Shown here one piece after another: positions 8,112-17,482 of a DNA stretch of 64,000 bases. The notes beneath the pieces are model-generated. The model worked only from the letters and a program-made list of their open reading frames with translations. It searched no databases and was not told the origin of the DNA. The translations under genes and the position numbers were made by a program. The number at the start of each line of letters is the position of its first letter. Position 1 is the first letter of the stretch. The stretch is from Sinomonas atrocyanea (lineage in GTDB: Bacteria; Actinomycetota; Actinomycetes; Actinomycetales; Micrococcaceae): NCBI RefSeq assembly GCF_030812675.1, contig NZ_JAUSTE010000006.1, positions 154,023 through 218,022 on the forward strand, given 5' to 3'.

Positions 8112-9566
8112 TCAGGGCGAGATGTGGTCGAGGTGCCTGTTGCGGGTGTGCGGGGCGAACTGCACCAGGACGGCGGCGATCACCAGGAACACCGAGATCA
8201 GCCCGAGCGCCCCGATCACGGGCAGCATCGGCAGCATCGGGGTGATGACCATGACGCCGATGCCGCCGCCGATGTGCCCCGCGCCGTCCACCACCGCGAA
8301 GCCCGTGGTCCGCGCCCGGGTGGGGAAGGACTCGGCGGTGAGGGCGTAGGTCGGCGAGACCCACAGGTTGAAGCCCGCGAAGATGAGGATGGCGCCGATC
8401 ATCGCGATCCCCACGTTGGTGCCCGCGGCGGCCACGACGAGCGAGCCGATGACCGTCACCGCGGCGCCCACGGGCAGCCAGTAGCGACGCTCGAGCCGCT
8501 CGACGATCACGCTCATGACTGCAGCCTCGGCCACGAAGCCGAGGGTCCCGACCGCGGCGATGACCCCGGCCTCGGGCGGCGGGTAGTGCAGGGCAGCCAG
8601 GACCACGGTGAAGCCGGCCGCGAACGCGTAGACCGTGATGTACCCGATGAACCAGACGAAGAACAGCAGCACCATCCGCTTCACGTACAGCGGGTTCGTG
8701 AAGAGGTCCCGGTACGGGACGGGCGACGGCGGCCTGGTCGCCCCGTGCACGTCCGTCACCACGGGCTCGGCGAGGGGCCCGTGCTTCGCGGCGCGCGCCT
8801 CCATGTCCTTCACCACGGCATCGGCCTCGGCGAAGCGGCCCTGGCCGATGAGCCAGCGCGGCGATTCGGGGAGCTCGAACCGCAGCAGCACCGCGACCGC
8901 GGCGAGGATCGCGCCGACCCCGTACATCCACCGCCACCCGGTCTCGAACCCGGGGCCGGCCGCCGCGAAGGGGAGGCCGAGCGGCCAGGGGGTGGCCGGC
9001 GTCGTAAGGATGAGGCCGAGCCAGATGCCCACGAAGGCGCCGAGCGCGGACATGATGAAGATGATCGTGGTGAACCGGGCGCGCGCATGCCGCGGGGCCA
9101 TCTCGTTGATGTACGTGTTCACGATCGCGAGGTCCGCGCCGATCCCGATGCCGGTGACGGTGCGGGCGATGTTGAAGTTGGCGTAGTCGCCCACGAACGC
9201 GTTGTACAGCGAGCCCAGGCCCGTGATGAGCATCGTGATCATGAGCATGTTCCGCCGGCCGATGCGGTCGGCGATGGGGCTCAGCACGAGCGTGCCGACC
9301 ACATAGCCGGCCAGGTTGAGCAGCACCGGCAGCGGCAGCGCCTCGAGCGCCGTCTCCGGGGTGCAGCCCTTGTTGAGCTCGATGCACGTCTGGATGAACG
9401 AGACGTTGATGTCGAAGATGTCGTAGAACGTGAACAGGAATCCGAGGCCGATGATCCCGATGAAGAGGTAGGAGAGGCTCCACACCTCGAGCCGCTCGAG
9501 CCGGGCGATGATCTGCTGTCCGGTCGGGGCGGCGCTCACGGATCCGGCGTCCATGGATGCAGCCAC
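8112..9566 (-). CDS. MFS transporter (sugar-porter/SVOP-like)
   Basis: About 484 residues with 12 predicted membrane segments. The loop 2-3 motif ADRIGRRNMLMIT (residue about 95) and ELPESPRWLIGQGRFAEAD before the central cytoplasmic loop are typical of sugar-porter/SVOP-type MFS proteins. ESFPTRARTTGFAVVDGAGH marks the second repeat. A GTG at 9566 is preceded by GGGAGG at 9 nt spacing; the ATG at 9554, four codons in, is an alternative. Substrate not predictable. Confidence 0.85.
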   Translation of the reverse strand: MAASMDAGSVSAAPTGQQIIARLERLEVWSLSYLFIGIIGLGFLFTFYDIFDINVSFIQTCIELNKGCTPETALEALPLPVLLNLAGYVVGTLVLSPIADRIGRRNMLMITMLITGLGSLYNAFVGDYANFNIARTVTGIGIGADLAIVNTYINEMAPRHARARFTTIIFIMSALGAFVGIWLGLILTTPATPWPLGLPFAAAGPGFETGWRWMYGVGAILAAVAVLLRFELPESPRWLIGQGRFAEADAVVKDMEARAAKHGPLAEPVVTDVHGATRPPSPVPYRDLFTNPLYVKRMVLLFFVWFIGYITVYAFAAGFTVVLAALHYPPPEAGVIAAVGTLGFVAEAAVMSVIVERLERRYWLPVGAAVTVIGSLVVAAAGTNVGIAMIGAILIFAGFNLWVSPTYALTAESFPTRARTTGFAVVDGAGHIGGGIGVMVITPMLPMLPVIGALGLISVFLVIAAVLVQFAPHTRNRHLDHISP

Positions 9567-9724
9567 ATGGATCAACCTCCCGCAGCCCAGGGGTGGTGCT
9601 CGCTGCGCCAGAGACTGCCCTGGCTGCCGCCTCCATGGTGCGCCGGGCGGCCTGTTGCCACAAGCACTCGATCGACCGGCTGGGGGCGCCACCCTGCGAG
9701 CCGCCCGCTGCCAGCGGTCCGCTG

Positions 9725-10075
9725 TCAGCCCTCCGCGGAGCCGGACCGCCGGTAGGTGAGGTCCCACGGCCGCCGCCCGCGGGAGGACTCGGCCCATCCG
9801 TCCCGGACGATCTCGGCCCGCAGCTCGGCCAGGCTCGCCTCCAGCCCCGGCGTCCAGGCCTCCTGGGGCGCGGTCCGGCCGAGCGCCGGTCCGGCGAAGG
9901 TCGCCCCGCGGTAGAGGATCCGCCCGTCGTCGGCCCGCGCCACGAACCGCATCGGCGAACGGCCGTACTGGCTCGTGAGCGTGTAGAGGACGCGCGCCCA
10001 CCAGGGCACCGACAGAGGGTCCTCGAGCTCGACCCTCAGCGTGCGCCCGGTCCCGGGGCGGTCAGCTGGCGCCAT
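9725..10075 (-). CDS. Hypothetical protein, last gene of the bkd operon
   Basis: 116 residues, family not recognised. Soluble, rich in Arg and Trp (PWWARVLYTLTSQYGR, DGWAESSRGRRPWDLTYR). It starts 10 nt after the stop of the E2 gene on the same strand, so it is almost certainly co-transcribed with the branched-chain keto-acid dehydrogenase genes. No membrane segment, signal peptide or catalytic motif. A role tied to the complex is only inferred from position. Confidence 0.6.
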   Translation of the reverse strand: MAPADRPGTGRTLRVELEDPLSVPWWARVLYTLTSQYGRSPMRFVARADDGRILYRGATFAGPALGRTAPQEAWTPGLEASLAELRAEIVRDGWAESSRGRRPWDLTYRRSGSAEG

Positions 10076-10085
10076 GATGCCTCCC

Positions 10086-11498
10086 TCAGTCGAGCAGGAG
10101 CGCCGGCTCCTCCATGATCGCCGCGACGTCGGCCATGAACCGGGCCGAGAGGTCGCCGTCCACCACGCGGTGGTCGAACGAGCCGCCGAGCGTGGTGATC
10201 CAGCGCGGGATGACCTCGCCCGAGACCACCCACGGCTTCTGCCGGATCGTGCCGAACGCCACGATGGCCACCTCGCCAGGATTGATGATCGGCGTGCCGA
10301 TGTCGATCCCCAGGGCGCCGATGTTCGTGATGGTCATCGTGCCGCCCTGCATGTCCGCGGGCTTGGTCTTCCCGCCGCGGGCCGTGGTCGCGAGCTCATT
10401 GAGCGCGATCGCGAGTTCGCGGAGCGAGAGGTCCTGCGCGTCCTTGATGTTCGGCACGAGCAGCCCCCGCGGCGTCGCGGCCGCGATCCCGAGGTTCATG
10501 TAGTGCTTGATGTGGATCTCGTCCCCGCCCGGGCCGGTGACCCACTCCGAGTTGACGCTCGGGTTGCGGGCCGCGGCCCAGATGACCGCCTTGGCCAGGA
10601 TGAGCAGCGGGGAGACCCGGACGCCCTCGAAGTCACGGGACTTCTTGAGCCGCTGGACGAACTCCATGGTCCGCGACGCGTCGACGTCGACGAAGATGCT
10701 CACGTGCGGGGCGCTGAAGGCCGAGTCGACCATCGCCTTCGCCGTCGCCTTGCGCACGCCGCGGACGGGGACGACCTCGACCCGACGCTCGCTCGGCCTC
10801 TTCGTGTGGTCCCAGAACGTGGGCGCCGCGGCCTGCTCGCGCTCGCGCTGGGCCTGGTAGGACTCGAGGTCGGCCCGGGTCACCTCGCCGCGCGCGCCGG
10901 TGGCCGGCACGTCCGAGAGGTTGATGCCGAGCTCCTTCGCGATCCGCCGGACCGGCGGCTTGGCGAGGACGCGGGAAAGGAGGCCGACGACGGCGTTCGG
11001 CGCCTGCGCTGCCGACGGCGCCTCTGCGGCTCCGGCGGAACGGGGGGCCGCCACCGTGGGGGTGGTGGGCTCATGCTGGGCGGCAGGGGTCTGGCGGCGG
11101 GGGCGGCGCTTGGCGGCGTCCGCCTTCGGGCCGGAACCGACCAGCGGGCCGCTCTCCACCCCGGGCTCCTGCAGGGTCGGTACCGGGGACTCGACCGGCT
11201 GGACCGTAGCGGACGGCGACGCGGGCGCGGACGGTGCAGTCCCGCCGTCGTGCGCGGCCGAGTCGCCGATCGCGATGATCGGCGTGCCCACCTCGATGGT
11301 CTCGTGCTCGCGGGCGAGGAGCTGGACCACAGTCCCGGCGTACGGGCTGGGGAGCTCGACGAGGCTCTTCGCCGTCTCGATCTCGCAGATGACGTCGTTG
11401 ATGGCGACCGTCTGGCCCGGCTGGACCTTCCAGGACACGATCTCGGCCTCGGTGAGGCCCTCGCCCACGTCGGGGAGGGAGAAGATCTGCTGCGTCAC
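10086..11498 (-). CDS. bkdC: Branched-chain alpha-keto acid dehydrogenase E2 (dihydrolipoyl acyltransferase)
   Basis: 470-residue core of the complex that moves acyl groups from E1 to CoA. Domain order: N-terminal lipoyl domain (residues 4-78; lipoyl-Lys in [15 protein letters not shown]), Ala/Pro linker, peripheral-subunit-binding domain (about 155-195, [20 protein letters not shown]) and catalytic domain with the acyltransferase motif DHRVVDGD near the C-terminus. Third gene of the operon, 10 nt after the E1 beta stop. Only one lipoyl domain is present. The E3 gene is not in this window, so a shared E3 is assumed. A pyruvate-specific E2 is less likely because E1 is the two-subunit type. Confidence 0.92.
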   Translation of the reverse strand: MTQQIFSLPDVGEGLTEAEIVSWKVQPGQTVAINDVICEIETAKSLVELPSPYAGTVVQLLAREHETIEVGTPIIAIGDSAAHDGGTAPSAPASPSATVQPVESPVPTLQEPGVESGPLVGSGPKADAAKRRPRRQTPAAQHEPTTPTVAAPRSAGAAEAPSAAQAPNAVVGLLSRVLAKPPVRRIAKELGINLSDVPATGARGEVTRADLESYQAQREREQAAAPTFWDHTKRPSERRVEVVPVRGVRKATAKAMVDSAFSAPHVSIFVDVDASRTMEFVQRLKKSRDFEGVRVSPLLILAKAVIWAAARNPSVNSEWVTGPGGDEIHIKHYMNLGIAAATPRGLLVPNIKDAQDLSLRELAIALNELATTARGGKTKPADMQGGTMTITNIGALGIDIGTPIINPGEVAIVAFGTIRQKPWVVSGEVIPRWITTLGGSFDHRVVDGDLSARFMADVAAIMEEPALLLD

Positions 11499-11508
11499 GG
11501 GGCTGCTC

Positions 11509-12489
11509 CTAGTACGCGAAGGCGCGGTCGAGGGCTTCGAGGATGCGGTCGATGTCCGGGAGGTAGTGCTCCTCGACCTTCGCCACGGGGTAGGGCATGT
11601 GGAAGCCGCCGACCCGGATGACCGGGGCCTCGAGCGAGAGGAAGGCGAGCTCGGCCACGCGCGAGGCGATCTCCCCGCCCATCCCGCCGAACGTCGGCGC
11701 CTCGTGCGCGACGATGAGCCGCCCGGTCTTGGTCACGGACGCGAGGATGGCATCGAAGTCGATCGGCGAGATCGAGCGCAGGTCGATGACCTCGATGCTG
11801 TGCCCGTCCTCGGCGGAGGCCTCGGCCGCCGCGAGCGCCACCGGGACGAGCGGGCCCCACGCGACGACGGTCGCATCGGTGCCCTCGCGGACCACGTGGG
11901 CCCGGAACGGGTCCGCGCTCGCGCCGGGGTCCTCGGTGTCCACCTCGCCCTTGAGCCAGTAGCGGCGCTTGGGCTCGAACACGATCACCGGGTCCTCGCA
12001 CGCGATGGCCTGCTGGGTCATCCAGTAGGCGTCGTGGGCGTTGGAGGGGGTGACGATCCGCAGGCCGGCGGTGTGGGCGAAGAGCGCCTCGGGGGACTCG
12101 GAGTGGTGCTCGACCGAGCCGATGCCGCCGCCGTAGGGGATGCGGATGGTCACCGGGACCGTGAGCTGTCCGTTGCTGCGGGCGTGCATCTTGGCCAGCT
12201 GGGTCGTGATCTGGTTGAAGCCGGGGAACACGAACCCGTCGAACTGGATCTCGGCGACGGGGCGGTAGCCGCGCAGGGACAGCCCGATGCTCGTGCCGAT
12301 GATGCCGGACTCCGCCAGCGGGCTGTCCACCACGCGGTCGGGGCCGAAGTCGGCCTTGAGGCCCTCGGTCACGCGGTACACCCCGCCGAGGGTGCCGATG
12401 TCCTCGCCCATGAGCAGGACGCTCTCGTCCTGCTCGAGCGCGGCGCGCAGGCCCGCGTTGATCGCCTTGGCGATGGTCATGGTGGGCAT
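11509..12489 (-). CDS. bkdB: Branched-chain alpha-keto acid dehydrogenase E1 beta subunit
   Basis: 326-residue transketolase-like beta subunit. Motifs: [20 protein letters not shown] (residues about 25-44), [35 protein letters not shown] and a C-terminal swivel domain ending [20 protein letters not shown]. It forms the alpha2beta2 E1 with the preceding gene. The start codon overlaps the E1 alpha stop as TGATG, indicating translational coupling; a second ATG three codons in is possible. Confidence 0.93.
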   Translation of the reverse strand: MPTMTIAKAINAGLRAALEQDESVLLMGEDIGTLGGVYRVTEGLKADFGPDRVVDSPLAESGIIGTSIGLSLRGYRPVAEIQFDGFVFPGFNQITTQLAKMHARSNGQLTVPVTIRIPYGGGIGSVEHHSESPEALFAHTAGLRIVTPSNAHDAYWMTQQAIACEDPVIVFEPKRRYWLKGEVDTEDPGASADPFRAHVVREGTDATVVAWGPLVPVALAAAEASAEDGHSIEVIDLRSISPIDFDAILASVTKTGRLIVAHEAPTFGGMGGEIASRVAELAFLSLEAPVIRVGGFHMPYPVAKVEEHYLPDIDRILEALDRAFAY

Positions 12490-13715
12490 CAGCGGCCGCC
12501 TTCTCTCGTCGCCTCGGCGTCTGCGTCCGCGAAGCCTGCCTCGTACTGGCGGTGCCACGCGAGTTCCTGCTCCACGAGCGGGTGGGGCTCGGCATAGACG
12601 TTCGCGAACGCGTCCGCCAGGTTGGGCGCGGTGAAGCCGAGGATGTCGGCCCGGGCCTTGGTGGCGAGGGCGTCGCCGTCCGCGGCGACCTGCTCGAAGA
12701 ACGCCTCGTCGGCGATCCCCTCGGAGCGCAGGTGCTTCTCGAACCGGACGAGCGGGTCCTTGGCGAGCCAGGCCTGCTCCTCGTCGCTGAGCCGGTACTT
12801 CGTGGGGTCGTCCGCGGTGGTGTGGGCGCCCTGGCGGTAGGTGTACGCCTCGATGAGCACCGGCCCCTTGCCGGAGCGGGCCCGCTCGAGGGCCCATTGG
12901 GTCACCGCGTACACGGCGAGCACGTCGTTGCCGTCCACGCGCACGCCCGGGAAGCCGTAGCCCTTGGCTCGATTGAAGAGCGGGATCCGGGACTGCACCT
13001 CGGCGGGGACGGAGATGGCCCACTGGTTGTTCTGGCAGAAGAAGACCACGGGCGCCTTGAAGCTCGCGGCGAAGACCATCGACTCGTGCACGTCCCCCTC
13101 GGAGCTCGCACCGTCGCCGAAGTAGGCCACGACGGCCCCGGGGTCGCCCCCCTGCTCGCCGCGGGCCGCGGCCCGGGCCTGGTCGCGCTGCATGCCCATG
13201 GCGTAGCCCACTGCGTGGGGCGTCTGGGCGGCGAGGACGAGCGTGTACAGGTGGAAGCCGGTGGCGCGGGGGTCCCAGCCGCCGTTCGAGAGGCCACGGA
13301 AGAGGCGCAGGAGTTCGGCGAGGTCCACGCCGCGGGTGAGGGCGACCCCGTGCTCGCGGTAGGTCGGGAAGACGTAGTCCTGGGCCTGGGTGGCCGTGCC
13401 GGAGCCGATCTGGGCGCCCTCCTGTCCGCGCAGCGGGACCCAGAGCGCGAGCTGCCCCTGCCGCTGGAGCGCGGTGGCCTCGGTATCGAAGCGCCGGATC
13501 ATCGCCATCTGCCGGTACATTCCCAGAAGGGAATCTTTGCTCAGGTCCTTGATGGACTCCGCGAGCTTCGAGTCGGACCGGAAGCGCCCGTCCTCGTCGA
13601 GGAGCTGGACCATGGCGCCGTGCCCCTCAGCGCCGTCATGGGCGTGGGCCTCGAGCTCCATCGCGAGCTCGTCGGGGATGTCGCTGAACTCGGTGGTGGG
13701 AAGTTCTACTCCCAT
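12489..13715 (-). CDS. bkdA: Branched-chain alpha-keto acid dehydrogenase E1 alpha subunit
   Basis: 408-residue thiamine-diphosphate-dependent subunit decarboxylating the keto acids of Val, Leu and Ile. The ThDP motif runs from GDGASSEGDVHESMVFAA to CQNNQWAIS in mid-protein; EAYTYRQGAHTTADDPTKYR is the phosphorylation-loop region conserved in E1 alpha. ATG at 13715 follows GAGGAGG at 5 nt spacing; a longer reading to 13832 would run through the operator region. First gene of the operon bkdA-bkdB-bkdC-small ORF. Confidence 0.93.
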   Translation of the reverse strand: MGVELPTTEFSDIPDELAMELEAHAHDGAEGHGAMVQLLDEDGRFRSDSKLAESIKDLSKDSLLGMYRQMAMIRRFDTEATALQRQGQLALWVPLRGQEGAQIGSGTATQAQDYVFPTYREHGVALTRGVDLAELLRLFRGLSNGGWDPRATGFHLYTLVLAAQTPHAVGYAMGMQRDQARAAARGEQGGDPGAVVAYFGDGASSEGDVHESMVFAASFKAPVVFFCQNNQWAISVPAEVQSRIPLFNRAKGYGFPGVRVDGNDVLAVYAVTQWALERARSGKGPVLIEAYTYRQGAHTTADDPTKYRLSDEEQAWLAKDPLVRFEKHLRSEGIADEAFFEQVAADGDALATKARADILGFTAPNLADAFANVYAEPHPLVEQELAWHRQYEAGFADADAEATREGGR

Positions 13716-13773
13716 ACCGCCTCCTCGCCTGCCGTGGGGACCGATCCCGGAGCACCGGGCGGTAGGCCGGCAC

Positions 13774-13811
13774 ATATTCCCCGTCAGGAATGCATTCTCA
13801 TGCCGGAATAT
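13774..13811. promoter_or_regulatory. Nested dyad operator upstream of the bkd operon
   Basis: Two inverted repeats share one centre (13792.5): a perfect palindrome GAATGCATTC (13788-13797), and outer arms ATATTCC (13774-13780) and GGAATAT (13805-13811), each 7 bp from the inner one. The region is AT-rich for this genome and lies 59-96 bp upstream of bkdA. The layout would suit a multimeric regulator such as an Lrp/AsnC-type BkdR, but no such gene is in the window. Confidence 0.6.
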
Positions 13812-13872
13812 AGGGGACGGCCCAGCTGACACTCTACCGAGAGGAGCTGGGCCGCCGCGAAGTGGAATTCTT

Positions 13873-15027
13873 CTAGGAAGACTGCGGCACCTTTGTGAAT
13901 GCCCTACAGAGCTCGAGGAAGCGCGAGTTGGCCTCCGACTCGCCGATGCTCACCCGGACGCCCTCGGTCCCGAAGGCCCGCACCGAGAGGGCCTGCGCCG
14001 CGGCACGCTGGGAGAACTCGGGCGTCGCGTCGCCGAGCGCGAGCCAGACGAAGTTGCCCTGGGCGTCCGGGACGTCCCAGCCGAGCTCGCGCAGGCCCGC
14101 CGTGACACGGTCCCGCTCGTCCACAAGCGTTTGTACCCTTCCTACAACCTCGTCGAAGTGTTCGAGCGAGGCCACGGCCGCGGCCTCGGCGATCGACGAG
14201 ACGGCGAAGGGCACGGCCGCGACGCGCAGGTACTGGGTCACCTCCGGGCGCGAGATCGAGTAGCCGACCCGCAGCCCGGCGAGGCCATGGGCCTTGGAGA
14301 ACGTCCGCAGCACCACGACGTTCGGGTACTTCCGGTAGAGCTCGATCCCGTCCACGGCCTCCGGATCGCGGACGAACTCCTGGTAGGCCTCGTCCACCAC
14401 GATCAGGACGCTGCCCGGGACCGACTCGATGAAGCGCTCCGTCTCGGCGCGGCGCAGGGCCGGACCGGTCGGGTTGTTGGGGGTGCACAGCAGCACCACC
14501 TTGGTCCGCTCGGTGACCGCGGCAGCCATCGCGTCCAGGTCGTGGCGGCCGTCGGCGAGCACTGGCACCTGGACGCTGCGCGCCCCGGCCAGGCCCACCG
14601 AGATGGGATAGGCCTCGAACGAGCGCCACGCGTAGACGACCTCGTCCTGGGTGCCGTCGTCCTGCTGGCCGGCGAAGGCCGCGAGGATCTGGTTCAGGGC
14701 GCCGAGGCTGCCGCCCCCAGTGACGATGTCATCGGCCGGGACGTCCAGGAACCCGGCGAGCGCGGTGCGCAGGCGCGTGGACACGGCGTCGGGGTAGCGG
14801 TTCACCGCCGACTCGTGGGCGATCGCCTCGGCCACCGCGGGAAGCGGGCCGAGCGGGTTCTCGTTGGAGGACAGCTTGTAGCTCGTGAGGCCTTCCACGG
14901 GTGCGGGAGGGCGCCCAGCGGCGTACTTGGGGAGCCGGTCCATGACGGGTCGGGGGGTGACGCCCGTGGTGCCGGCCGCGACGGCGGCGGCGTCGGTGCC
15001 GTCGTGCTCGTTCAGCGGTGAAGTCAT
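13873..15027 (-). CDS. hisC: Histidinol-phosphate / aromatic aminotransferase
   Basis: 384-residue class I/II PLP aminotransferase. Motifs: KLSSNENPLGPLPAV (residue about 50), LLCTPNNPTGP (residue about 185), VVDEAYQEFV, and the PLP-lysine segment TFSKAHGLAGLRVGYS. This is the HisC/Pat group: imidazole-acetol-phosphate or phenylalanine as amino partner. No other his genes are nearby, so the aromatic aminotransferase role (Pat) is as likely as histidine synthesis. Stands alone, upstream of the bkd operator. Confidence 0.85.
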   Translation of the reverse strand: MTSPLNEHDGTDAAAVAAGTTGVTPRPVMDRLPKYAAGRPPAPVEGLTSYKLSSNENPLGPLPAVAEAIAHESAVNRYPDAVSTRLRTALAGFLDVPADDIVTGGGSLGALNQILAAFAGQQDDGTQDEVVYAWRSFEAYPISVGLAGARSVQVPVLADGRHDLDAMAAAVTERTKVVLLCTPNNPTGPALRRAETERFIESVPGSVLIVVDEAYQEFVRDPEAVDGIELYRKYPNVVVLRTFSKAHGLAGLRVGYSISRPEVTQYLRVAAVPFAVSSIAEAAAVASLEHFDEVVGRVQTLVDERDRVTAGLRELGWDVPDAQGNFVWLALGDATPEFSQRAAAQALSVRAFGTEGVRVSIGESEANSRFLELCRAFTKVPQSS

Positions 15028-15097
15028 GCCCTACAGCCTAGCCGCCGCCCTCCTGACGTGCGCGGCGCGAGGGCCGGGGCTATGGGAGCATAGGCGC

Positions 15098-15523
15098 ATG
15101 ATGCGCTTCCTGCTGCACGTCATCGTCAGCGCCCTGGCCCTCTGGGTGGCGGCGTGGGTCCTGCCCGGCATGGACATCACCACCACGGCAGCCGCGGGTG
15201 CGGCGGCGAATGCGGGGGCCGGCACGGCGAGCAACACGGTGGGGATCGTGCTCGGCTACCTCTTCCTCGGGCTCATCTTCGGGCTGGTCAACGCGGTGGT
15301 GAAGCCGATCGTGAGCTTCCTGTCGCTTCCGGTCACGTGCCTGACCCTGGGCCTGTTCGCGCTCGTGGTCAATGCGGCGATGCTCGGGCTCACCGCGTGG
15401 ATCTCGGGCTACACGCCGGTGCACCTCACCCTGGACTCCTTCGTGACCGCACTCCTCGGGGCCATCATCGTCGCCGTCGTCTCGGCCGTCACCGGCTGGG
15501 CCGTGGGCCTGCGGAAGGACTAG
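15098..15523 (+). CDS. Phage-holin-4-family (YvlD-like) small membrane protein
   Basis: 141 residues with four hydrophobic segments, matching the Phage_holin_4_2/YvlD membrane-protein family. Typical features: start MMRFLLHVIVSALALWVAAW, mid-protein GLIFGLVNAVVKPIV, then FLSLPVTCLTLGLFALVVNA. A long Ala/Gly-rich extracytoplasmic loop (residues about 30-48) is inserted after helix 1. Divergent from hisC. Despite the family name these chromosomal proteins are not phage lysis proteins; function unknown. Confidence 0.85.
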   Translation: MMRFLLHVIVSALALWVAAWVLPGMDITTTAAAGAAANAGAGTASNTVGIVLGYLFLGLIFGLVNAVVKPIVSFLSLPVTCLTLGLFALVVNAAMLGLTAWISGYTPVHLTLDSFVTALLGAIIVAVVSAVTGWAVGLRKD

Positions 15524-15554
15524 AGGGGCGCGACATCCGCCTCCTCGCGCCGCG

Positions 15555-16946
15555 CTAGCCGGGCCCGGACGACGGCGCCCGGGGCGCCCACGGGGCCTGG
15601 GGCACCTTCGGATCGGTGCCCGTGTAGATGAAGCGTTCGCGCCTGCGCCCGGCCCCGGCGGCCCCCGCCACACCGACCACGCCTGTTCCGATGGTCGCGC
15701 CCAGCATCAGGGCATAGCCGCGGATGGACGGCTCCTGGGAGGCATCGAGCGCCCGGGCGTCCGCAGCGTAGCGCGTGACGTCGTGGGCAGCGATCGGCCC
15801 CGAGTCTCCGCCGGCCGGCGGGGTGCGGACCGCCACCACGTTGGGCTGCGGCACCGGCCGCATGCCCGACAGGGACGGGACCACGTCGTTCTCGTTGGAC
15901 ACGGCCAGGACCGCGACGTCGTCCGGCACCCGGAACCCTGAGGGGACCCCGCCGAGGAGGGTCACCGCGGCCACGGGGTAGCGGGAGCGGAAGTCCTCGT
16001 CCTCGAGGAGGCCGAGGACGTGCAGCGAGCCCTGGCTGTGGGCGTTGAAGACCAAAGAGTCCCCGGCCCCGAGCTTCTGGTCGGCCAGGGCGTGCTCGAT
16101 CAGCTGCCGGGCATGGCTGTCGCCGCCGGTCATGCCGTCCAGATTGCCCTCGATGTCGAAGACGCCGCCTCCGGGGTCGTCCGGGGACCACGACTGGGTG
16201 CCCGGGACCGTGACCACCACGGCGGTGGAGCCGTCCCCCCGGGGGATGCGCTCCACGAGGAGCGAGGACGGCGGCACCGGCGTGCCGTCCTCGAGCGGCG
16301 CCGCCCCCTGCGCCTGGCGCAGGCTCTCCCCTGCGTACGCGAAGGTGGAGGCATCTGTACTGCCGGCGGCCACCTCGGTGCGGGTGACGCCGATCGGGTC
16401 CCGGCCGGTGCCCGCCGGCGCCCAGGGAGCTGCCCAGGGGCCGACCAGCGGCAGGGCCGGCATCACGGAGGCTAGTGCGCGCACGGCCGCCGCGCCGGTC
16501 CTGCCGGGTGGCCCGAACGTCCCCGGCGGGATGCCGAGGAGGGAGCCGGGCGAACCGAGGCCTGCCACGAGGGTCCCCGTGGCCCAGGGGAGGATCCCTG
16601 TCCTGGCCGCGGCCCGCCCCTCTGCCGCGAGGTAGCCGGCCTCCGCGGCGGCGACCGCCTCCTTAGCTCCGCGGAGGTCCAGCGCCGCGCGCATCGTCTG
16701 GCCGACGAGCTCGGCGGCGCGGGAGTCGAAGGCGGCAGCAGCCGGGCTGCCGGCGCACGCTCCGCGCCACGCGGCGCCCCGCGCCGACTCCAGCCGGGCC
16801 GCCAGGGCGTCGGCGAAGGACGCCGCGGCAGCGAGGGAGGCTGCGGCCTCCTCGAGCGCCGCGGTGTTCACCCGGAACGCCTCTCCGCCGGTGACCGTGA
16901 ATGTGGACGGATCGCGCGCCGCCCCGCCTGCTCCGTCCCCGCTCAT
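15555..16946 (-). CDS. WXG-like helical domain fused to alpha/beta-hydrolase
   Basis: 463 residues. Residues about 25-115 are an Ala-rich helical hairpin like WXG100/ESX substrates, with AAWRG at the turn. The C-terminal half looks like an alpha/beta-hydrolase: nucleophile motif FNAHSQGSLHVLG, acid candidate in NENDVVPSL, His candidate in AAHDVTRYA, preceded by VVVTVPGTQSW. A hydrophobic segment near residue 425 may be a membrane anchor. The ATG overlaps the stop of the upstream gene by four bases (ATGA), indicating coupling. Resembles secreted PE-PPE/ESX-type lipases or esterases in layout, but no type VII secretion genes are nearby. Confidence 0.72.
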   Translation of the reverse strand: MSGDGAGGAARDPSTFTVTGGEAFRVNTAALEEAAASLAAAASFADALAARLESARGAAWRGACAGSPAAAAFDSRAAELVGQTMRAALDLRGAKEAVAAAEAGYLAAEGRAAARTGILPWATGTLVAGLGSPGSLLGIPPGTFGPPGRTGAAAVRALASVMPALPLVGPWAAPWAPAGTGRDPIGVTRTEVAAGSTDASTFAYAGESLRQAQGAAPLEDGTPVPPSSLLVERIPRGDGSTAVVVTVPGTQSWSPDDPGGGVFDIEGNLDGMTGGDSHARQLIEHALADQKLGAGDSLVFNAHSQGSLHVLGLLEDEDFRSRYPVAAVTLLGGVPSGFRVPDDVAVLAVSNENDVVPSLSGMRPVPQPNVVAVRTPPAGGDSGPIAAHDVTRYAADARALDASQEPSIRGYALMLGATIGTGVVGVAGAAGAGRRRERFIYTGTDPKVPQAPWAPRAPSSGPG

Positions 16947-17482
16947 CGGCAGACCTCTCCGGGACCAGGCGCCGCGGCCCCGTCCGGGAGACCGCGCGCG
17001 AACACGGGCCCCTCCGGCACCGGGAGCCGCAGAACCGGGGCGCGTGAGGGCAGGGGCGCGATGGGGCCTGTCGGTCCGTCGACGACGAGGCCCCTCGGCG
17101 CCGTCCCGACACCGGGGGACACGAGGGGCGAGGCAGCCCCCTGGCAGCCCCCGGCCTCGGACTGCAGGGACGACGCGATCAGCGCGAGGCCCGTCAGCGC
17201 GGTAGCGATCGCCGCGAGCTGGGCCGTGAGCGAGGCCGCGGTCCCCTTGAAGGCGGCCGCGGCGGGGCCCTCCCAGTCGGCGGCGCCCGCGCGGGCCACA
17301 GCGGCGCGGGCCCCCTCGCACTCCTCGTGGGCGGCGGCGAGCTGGGCCGTCGCGGCCCCGAGCTCCACCTCGTCGTGCCCGCACGGACCGCCCGGGCCGG
17401 ACGGCCCGTCGGATCCCGATCCCCCGCCGAGGCCCGAGGCGGACCCCCACCCGCTGAAGCCGCCGCCCGTCGTCCCCGCCAT
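16943..17482 (-). CDS. WXG100-like small helical protein
   Basis: 179 residues. A Gly/Ser-rich start is followed by two Ala-rich helices (residues about 40-110) separated by ADWEGPAAAAF, a W-x-G motif at the expected helical turn. The Pro-rich C-terminal third contains PVLRLPVPEGPVFARG. It is translationally coupled to the hydrolase gene by a 4-bp overlap, so the pair probably acts together, as partner proteins or as a chaperone-substrate pair. Assignment to the ESX/WXG100 superfamily is by motif and helical pattern only. Confidence 0.6.
   Translation of the reverse strand: MAGTTGGGFSGWGSASGLGGGSGSDGPSGPGGPCGHDEVELGAATAQLAAAHEECEGARAAVARAGAADWEGPAAAAFKGTAASLTAQLAAIATALTGLALIASSLQSEAGGCQGAASPLVSPGVGTAPRGLVVDGPTGPIAPLPSRAPVLRLPVPEGPVFARGLPDGAAAPGPGEVCR

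Noticed and set aside
7351..9663. 770-codon minus-strand frame across the PAP2 and MFS genes
   Set aside because: It is an out-of-frame reading of the MFS and PAP2 genes with Arg/Ala/His-rich nonsense; the real genes show family motifs.
15098..15523. Prophage remnant suggested by the holin family name
   Set aside because: Phage_holin_4/YvlD proteins are common chromosomal membrane proteins, and no other phage gene is present.
15555..17482. Full ESX/type VII secretion locus
   Set aside because: Only two WXG-like genes are seen; no EccB, EccC, EccD, EccE or MycP homologue is in the window.
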